Assembly (NCBI GenBank): GCA_023213395.1
Contig: CM041465.1
Coordinates: 73,725,741-73,789,740 of the forward strand
Direction: 5' to 3'
DNA: 64,000 bases
Source: Cycas panzhihuaensis
Lineage: Eukaryota; Cycadophyta
The notes under the pieces were generated by a model. It saw only the letters and a program-made list of their open reading frames with translations, made no database searches and had not been told where the DNA came from. The position numbers were made by a program, and so were the translations under genes. Positions 58,251-64,000 of this stretch are shown piece by piece (within the stretch, counting starts at the first letter, position 1; each line of letters begins with the position of its first letter).

Positions 58251-58624
58251 ACTCCAACATCTTTCTTATTTCCAGTTTTGTGTCCCGGAGTATTCTCTAA
58301 TTTCCTTTCTCTAATATTAAGTTCTGTGAATTCTGTAGGGTAATTCATAATTTCTTCTTCCTCACCATGTACTGATTCTTCCTCCTCTTGGTTTGTCAGT
58401 TCTTGCTCTAGTTTTATACTCATTAATCTAATATGCTTTAGGATTCTATCTATTTTCTTGTTTTCTGAGGTATGCCTAAAGGTTTTTATAAAGGATTTCT
58501 TCAAGCTTCCCCAAGTCACATCTAAACTTTGTTCCTTTCCAAGGAACCAGTCCTTGGCTACTCTTCCCAGGGTATGGTAGAAGTAGTTAGGCCAATTTTG
58601 TTTGGGTATACTTAAGGATATCTA
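58251..58624 (-). pseudogene. E12 Gag-like module 2
   Basis: Same reading frame as module 1 and RT but after TAG 58624-58622. It reads IPKQNWPNYFYHTLGRVAK, DWFLGKEQSLDVTWGSLKK and SFIKTFRHTSENK, which is the Gag capsid pattern (hydrophobic helix, TL-G-A-W, then W-x-L-x-x-x-F). An acidic tail (EEEESVHGEEEEIM) leads to RT. It is homologous to the second module of E10. Confidence 0.75.
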
Positions 58625-58963
58625 TTTTTGTTTACATTTTTGTATATGCTCCCTAAGGTTTTGACCTACATAGAATAATGGGGTGTCTAATTGTTTTGGA
58701 TGATTGAATCGGATTCGAAACATCGTTTGTAACTCTTTCCAACTTTTAAGAATGGTTTGGTGGGCTAGGTACCAATACCAAGCCTTTCCCCGTAAGGTCA
58801 ATACCAGGTCTTGTTGCCATTGGGTTTTATCCCAATTCCCGCGTTCTATCCAGTATTCAACACAATGAGTTAGGTGGGTAGTCCCATATAACTGCTCTCC
58901 GTAGAATGGCTTAACATGCTTCCCAATGTAAATTTCGTGATTTATTTCTTCTGGGATAATAAC
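58622..58963 (-). pseudogene. E12 Gag-like module 1
   Basis: Residues 300-412 of the frame 59860-58622. Core: HLTHCVEYWIERGNWDKTQ, QDLVLTLRGKAWYWYLAHQ, then SWKELQTMFRIRFNHPKQ. LTLRGKAWYWY corresponds to CTLRGVPLAWY of the ordinary E12 Gag (about 61400). It ends in HIQKCKQK and TAG. The upstream neighbour in the same frame is protease, so this is part of pol, not gag. Confidence 0.8.
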
Positions 58964-60330
58964 TCTACTGTCTAGACCAGGGTCTCTAGAAGTATTTACC
59001 AATGATTCTCCTTCCAATTTCTTGGTTTTGGCGCCAATCGTTGGAAGGGATCGGTTACTGGTTGGGTATACTTCTAAGGAAGAGGAGGAAGGAATATTAC
59101 TTCCTTCCTCGGGTTGTAATAAGGGGGGGGGGGGGGATAGGGAATCTACCTCAGCACCCACGCCTAATGTAGAAGGGAGGTCGAGGTTACTATTAGCTAC
59201 TACAAAACTATGAAAAATATTAGGTATGCTAGGGGATTGTTGGTCTAGTTGGCTGTTATCTCTTAAACTATCATTAGTCATTATATACTCAAAAGAATCT
59301 AAATTATCATTAATGTCTTTAGTTACACATTTGGATAATAAATTACATCTATGAGAAGAGGAGTTTACTTCATAGGCATCCTGCAGCCAATAATCCACGA
59401 ATCTCATTCCGTTTTCGTCGTCCAAAGAGTTGTATATTTCTCCAAAATAGGTCTGTTCTTTTTCTTGGTAATTGATCGATGTCATGGGCTCTTCCGCAGT
59501 ATGATAGAGGTTTTCTTCCTCGAGGGAAGAGGATGTTGTTTCGCTTGTGACAGTCGTGCTGGATCCCTCGTCCGGTATCATTTCAATGGAATTCCTTCCC
59601 AGCATCGGTAATACTACTTTGTTCCCATTATCCGATAAGGTGAAGGTCACATTTTTCCAATTTTGGAGGCATTGGATCTTGTATAGCCATGGCCTCCCCA
59701 ATAGTGCTAGGTAGGGTGTTGCCCCTTTTTCTATTTCCACGATTGTAAAATCAATTTTTACCACAATCCCTGCCACATCCACCTTGATGTCAGTTAATCT
59801 TCCCATAGGTCGCACTAATAATTCATTGGCCAATTTCAACGAATATGTTGTTGCTTCCAACTTTGGGCTTCCCAGTTTTCACCATGTCGAAGCTGGTAAT
59901 ACGTTGATGGCCGCGCCTCCATCAACAATCACTTTTGGGAATGTTTTTCCCAGTACCATCATTGTTACCATAGGATCCATATCGAATGATGGCATTATTT
60001 TCTTTAAACTCTTTGTAATTCCGCGTTGTAGTACTCCTTTAATCCAATCAATGACTTGGCATAGGGGGATGGTCAATTGTAGTTGTTTGACCAAATTCTC
60101 CAACAACAACAGCATTCTCGGAATGTCTTCCACTGGTAACCCTTTAAATAGTTCTTCTATTTGCACCATCGAAATTTTGCACCTTTGGCTCTTCTAGTAT
60201 GTTCTCTTTTTCTTTCTGCTTATTTTTCCGTACGTATACATATTTGGTTTCTGGTTTTCCCATTGGTAATGTATTTTCTTCCTGAGCTAAGCCATCCAAC
60301 ACTTGTTTTGCTTGTTTAAACTGATCCATT
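58964..60330 (-). pseudogene. E12 protease and linker
   Basis: The frame 60169-59879 has MLLLLENLVKQLQLTIPL and the active-site KVIVDGGAAINVLPASTW, then TGA. The frame continues at 59860 with LKLANELLVRPMGRLTDIK, KIDFTIVEIEKGATPYLAL and GRPWLYKIQCLQNW. Residues 95-300 form a long Ser/Glu-rich linker (TTVTSETTSSSLEEEN, DAYEVNSSSHRCNLLS) also found in E4. The protease would cut the polyprotein. Confidence 0.88.
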
Positions 60331-62178
60331 TACATTTGCGGATCGGATATCCTCCATTTTGTTTCTCCTTCATTTTATTACGGAGTTTTACGTTTTAGTT
60401 TCCAGTATAATCGTCATTAGGTTGGTGGCTTTGGCCTTCCCTTTACAATCCTACATCTTATGCTCACTTGGGCGCGATTGTTACATCTGACGGTTTACAT
60501 TCGTATTCCCGTTAGTTGGGCATTCGGACTTCGGTGTCCAAATTGCAAACAGATGAGGCATCTACCCATTGGTGGTTTCTTTCTCGAGGGCTCTTGTGTA
60601 CCCCTCGTTGTGTAAACATTTCGAGGTGGGTTGCCTCCCCTTCCCCTACCTCGTCCTCTGTAGGCTTTCCCTCTGGGATTATAGAAGCAATCCTTAGTCA
60701 TATGCGTATCTACATCGCATATGTGGCACCATTTGTCCTGTTGGTGCAACGCGCTATTTTTTGGATTAAGTTCACATTCTTTGGTCGTATGTGAATTCTC
60801 TTCACAGATATGGCACCATTTGGTTACTCTGCCTGCATGGTCTTTTTTCTTTGTCGTTTCTTCTTCTCTGCTATTTCTTAATTTTAACCTCGCCACTTCC
60901 TTTCTTAGGGCTTCGATTCGATTCCTCTTACGCTACTCCCGGTGGCGGAAGGTCGATTATATTGGTTTTGCTTGAGTTCCCTAATCTCCTCTTGCAATCT
61001 TAATAGTAGGGAGTCATGCCTCCTGCCTGTGCATCCATCTCCATTTCAAAATCCAATGCTAAATCTTAGGCATTTTTAAATGATTTTAACGGATGGGCAT
61101 GCATCATGGCTCTCAGTTTTTCATTCAATCCTCTCACAAAATAGTTCTTCATGTTGTGGTCAGTTACCGTTTCATTAATCATACTAGCCGCGATGATTTT
61201 CATTCTACTGATATAAGTTAGCACTAATTCGCCCATCCTTTGTTTAATTTCCCTCAAGGCGATTTCCGCTGCTTCGTTACTACGGAACTTCTGAAATCTT
61301 TCTTTGAAGGATTTCTTGATCTTTGCCCATGAATCATTCTTGTTTATTTCTTTGTACCATGCCAATGGTACTCCCCTCAATGTACAGGTGAATCTGGCTT
61401 TTATCTCATCCTCGTCTATAATCTTTTTCACATCAATCAGATTCTGAAAGAGGTATACGTGTTCAGCTATGTCCGAAGTGTCATTGAAGATCAACTTTCC
61501 AAAATCTTTGTAATCATCCATCTTAGGGGATTGCAACGGTGTCCCACCTGGTGGTGATTCTTCCCTTTTCTCCTCTTTTGGGGATCGACTTGGAGTGCCT
61601 ATTGCTGTATTATCCTTCCCAAATAACGGATTCTTAAATGGGGTTTTAATATGTATAGGTTCTACTACACCTGGCACTTGTATGGTTAACGGTGTCACTG
61701 TAATATATGATTGATCAGATCCCCTGTCTGATGAATCCTCAAAAAGCTGTCTTGTGAGCTTATTTTTCCAATATGCCAAGGGACCTTCCTCCGCCTTCTT
61801 CTCATTGTCACTTAGGTCCTTTGGACTATCCTCCACAGGTATACTTCCCTCTTTTAAGGTTTCTTGATGCTTCTCATCCACCTTTGGTTTTCCTTCAAAT
61901 TCTGGGCTAAACAGGTCATCCTTGATTGGGGCTAGTGTTAGTACCATACATTCGCCATTAATTCCCTCTTCTTGTTCTTGAGGTGTCTGGGCTCCACTTG
62001 CCTCAAATTCTTCAACGGACTGTCCCTTAATCTCATTGTTCTGCGAACTTAATCTCCTCGCCCTTCTCAGTTTTGATTCCTTCGACCATCGTAATGCCCT
62101 TTGTCTGCTGGTTTCCTTCTCTTTGGGTGAAGTATCCTTTTGTGGCTCTTCCGACCTTGAAGGCCTCTTAGGTGGCAT
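60331..62178 (-). pseudogene. E12 gag
   Basis: ATG 62178-62176 (MPPKRPSRSEEPQKD) lies 127 bases after the PBS. The 370-residue frame has a basic then acidic, probably disordered N-terminus (residues 1-230) and a Gag capsid domain (about 235-360) with CTLRGVPLAWYKEINKND and SWAKIKKSFKERFQKF. A TAG at 61066-61068 ends it. After shifts, 60896-60495 encodes zinc knuckles CHICEENSHTTKEC and CHICDVDTHMTKDC, and a third degenerate one (CLICLQFGHRSPN). An RGRGRGRGG stretch lies between. Confidence 0.9.
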
Positions 62179-62304
62179 TGGAAGGTCCTCTGGCTGCCGG
62201 TGACTTAGTTACAGCCTGCCATCACGACAGCAGCCAGGGTCCTCTGCCCTTTACACATTCCTTTCCTTGAAACTCCTGGGCCCTGTCCCTCCTTAATGGA
62301 CGTA

Positions 62305-62317
62305 GGCAATGGAACCA
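62305..62317 (-). other. E12 primer binding site
   Basis: TGGTTCCATTGCC (minus) lies one base inside the 5' LTR. It resembles, with mismatches, the tRNA-Asp-type primer site of Tat/Athila elements; the exact tRNA is an inference. Confidence 0.55.
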
Positions 62318-62318
62318 A

Positions 62319-63142
62319 TGTTGACTCAGGTGTTCCCACTGCACTTGTGGGAACAGTGCACTTGTCAAGGTTACACAGGTTATAGTCCAATTAGGATACA
62401 GCCAACATGGTTATTCACATACATTCCATAGATTATTCAATGTTTCCATAGAATTATATCACAATAGTACACAACAACACAGAAATCAACACATATTCAG
62501 CATTTCATCCTTATAAACACAGAGAATACACAGTTTTCCACGTAACTCTTCTTTCCATTAAGCAATAAGTTTAATTACACAGAGGGCTGGAATGCATTCC
62601 AGTAGCATACACTCTTCTGTTACATGCGTACCCAGATGGTACTTATCAATAAACACTGCTTTAATCGGCTGTCATACGTGCTGGCATCCACACCATTGCG
62701 TACCCTGAATATTCGGCTCTCACCCTCACCGAATGGTCCTTGCGTGCTTCCTTAAATGTGCCTCTTCGTACCTTTTGGCTGAAGGGTTATGACTGCCTGT
62801 CATAACCGTACCCCTTCAGTCAAATGTACCTTTTCCTTAATCATTAGTTATACCTTTAACTAATGTCTTCATCATGTCTGTACGTAGGTCTGGCAGCTCC
62901 CCAAGCTTCCACTGGTCTCGTACTGTCGTGCGTACCGCTTCTGTTTAGTTTCGTTCCGCTGCTGGTACGTATCTGTGTTGCGTACCCGTTCCAGGTATGC
63001 ACCTGTCATACGTACCCAGAATGCTAGTTTTTCCACTGTTTCGCCTCATGCGTACCTCCGTACGGTCCGTACCTGCACATCTAGGGTTATCCAGCCTACC
63101 TCTGGTCTTCCAACAGCCATATGATTAATTTATGCCCCAACA
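62319..63142 (-). repeat. E12 5' LTR
   Basis: 824 bp, same ends as 52543-53370. The promoter would act leftwards into gag. It has a run of GTAC motifs at 62880-63070 as in the other copy. A clear TATA box was not identified, though AT-rich candidates exist around 62510-62580. Confidence 0.95.
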
Positions 63143-63147
63143 ATTAT
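63143..63147 (+). repeat. Right target duplication of E12 (ATTAT)
   Basis: Identical to 52538-52542 and directly adjacent to the CA end of the LTR. Confidence 0.93.
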
Positions 63148-64000
63148 TACTAAGGCAAGAACAAAGGAATAAAAGATATGAAGACTCTGGAGAGCTTGAA
63201 GATGCATTCATATCCAGACTGAATTTGGGGCCAAGAGGGCGAAGCAGAGGAAGAGATAGAACTTCAAAAGCAAGGATTTCCTCACAAGGCAGATGGCAAG
63301 ACAGTAGAGATCAAGGACGATCATCGACTCCAAGAGTATGCTATAATTGCGGTAAGACTTGTCACTTTGCAAGTTCTTGTAGAGCTTTTGATCTTTGTTA
63401 TCATTGTGGACAGCCAAGACACTACCCATATCAATGCCCACAAAGGAGTGTAGACATCCATAGAGGGAAGCGTCCAGTCGGAAACTATAGCAAGGAATAA
63501 ACTGATGCAGGTGAAGAAGAAGAGACCGCCTTCATTGTTGCACTCACTGTTAGCCTTCAAAATAAAGATATTTGGTACACCGACTCAGGGGCGCCCCAAC
63601 ACATGACTAGCAGAGAAGACTAGTTCAAGACACTTCAGCCATACACATCAGACCGATCGGTGGAGCTAGGAGACAAGCACCCCCTTAATATAAAGGGGGT
63701 AGGAACAATAGCCATCAAGCTACAAGACAGCATCAAAAAGATTGGAAATATACTTTTATTTCCTAATCTCAGAATGAATCTTTTGTCTGTCTCTCAACTT
63801 AGCAACAAAAAGCTAAGAACTGTATTTGAAGAAAAGGGGTTTTGTTACATTCTTGATATGAAGAATAATGGCCATGTAATTGCAAAGGGAGTGGAAAGCA
63901 ATGACCTATATAGGTTGCTTTCACATCCCATACTCTCTGATGTAAAAGCCTATACAACTACAAATCTTAATGAGAATGACAAACTGTGGCACTTGAAGTA
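63148..64000 (+). pseudogene. E11 copia gag, second part, and protease start
   Basis: Continues the gag frame from 52542: RQEQRNKRYEDSGELEDAF, a basic Arg/Gly-rich region, then two zinc knuckles, CYNCGKTCHFASSC and CYHCGQPRHYPYQC. TAA at 63498-63500 is followed in the same frame by pol with the intact protease site DSGAPQHMT (Asp at 63582-63584), a TAG near 63622, NILLFPNLRMNLLSVSQL and, at the window edge, the pre-integrase start DKLWHLK. The stop codons are at positions easily explained by single C-to-T or G-to-A changes. RT and the 3' LTR lie beyond the window. Confidence 0.9.

Larger units (their letters stand above)
52543..63142 (-). mobile_element. E12: full-length Tat-like Ty3 element nested in E11
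   Basis: 10.6 kb with LTRs of 828 and 824 bp, perfect 5-bp target duplication, PBS, gag with zinc knuckles, PR, two Gag-like modules, RT, RNase H, IN, a 69-bp tandem array and an extra ORF, all on the minus strand. By eye the LTRs differ at roughly 6 percent of positions. Frameshifts and stops are fewer than in the neighbouring copies but enough to prevent autonomy. The host sequence is the gag of copia E11. Confidence 0.95.

Noticed and set aside
1-64000. CRISPR arrays, rRNA, tRNA or host protein genes
   Set aside because: No regularly spaced repeat array with unique spacers, no recognisable rRNA or tRNA text apart from primer-site complements, and every recognisable protein domain belongs to a retrotransposon.

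Overview
The window looks like intergenic heterochromatin from a large-genome land plant, quite possibly a gymnosperm. It is AT-rich, shows no host gene, tRNA or rRNA in 64 kb, and is packed with old, nested LTR retrotransposons of the plant chromovirus, Tat/Athila-like Ty3 and Ty1/copia types. The gymnosperm guess rests only on this repeat-dense, slowly decaying structure. Every coding region is a retrotransposon gene, and nearly all carry stop codons or frameshifts.

Layout (E1-E12 are my labels). E1, 1-4618 (+): chromovirus cut by the window edge, with gag zinc knuckle, PR, RT, RNase H, IN, a decayed chromodomain and a 3' LTR. E2, 4690-5335 (-): Tat-like RNase H/IN fragment, broken by E3. 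E3, 5336-6530 (-): 5'-truncated copia with its LTR. E4, 6538-10040 (-): Tat-like element with a large internal deletion. 10041-10619: unassigned. E5, 10620-12190 (+): copia PR/IN fragment. E6, 12191-19349 (-): nearly complete copia related to E5 but in the opposite orientation. E7, 19392-25441 (-): Tat/Athila-like element that has lost its 3' LTR; its left junction carries a 44-bp copy of sequence found 6.7 kb away. 25442-31408: non-coding DNA with several tandem repeats. E8, 31409-38747 (+): complete but dead copia with both LTRs. E9, 38920-39790 (-): probable Ty3 gag remnant. 39791-42790: unassigned. E10, about 42790-51690 (-): Tat-like element. E11, about 51700-64000 (+): copia whose gag is split by E12. 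E12, 52543-63142 (-): complete Tat-like element with two LTRs and a perfect 5-bp target duplication (ATTAT); removing it with one ATTAT restores the E11 gag frame.

The most unusual observation is in the Tat-like family E4/E10/E12. Between protease and reverse transcriptase, E10 and E12 encode two consecutive Gag-capsid-like modules in addition to the ordinary gag at the 5' end (seen in E12). E4 keeps the start of the first module. E7, a related element in the same window, has only a short acidic linker there. The same family has an extra gene downstream of integrase, preceded each time by a different tandem-repeat array. Order in E12: LTR, PBS, Gag with zinc knuckles, PR, Gag-like modules 1 and 2, RT, RNase H, IN, repeat array, extra ORF, LTR.

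Domain calls are from reading translations by eye; no database search was possible.
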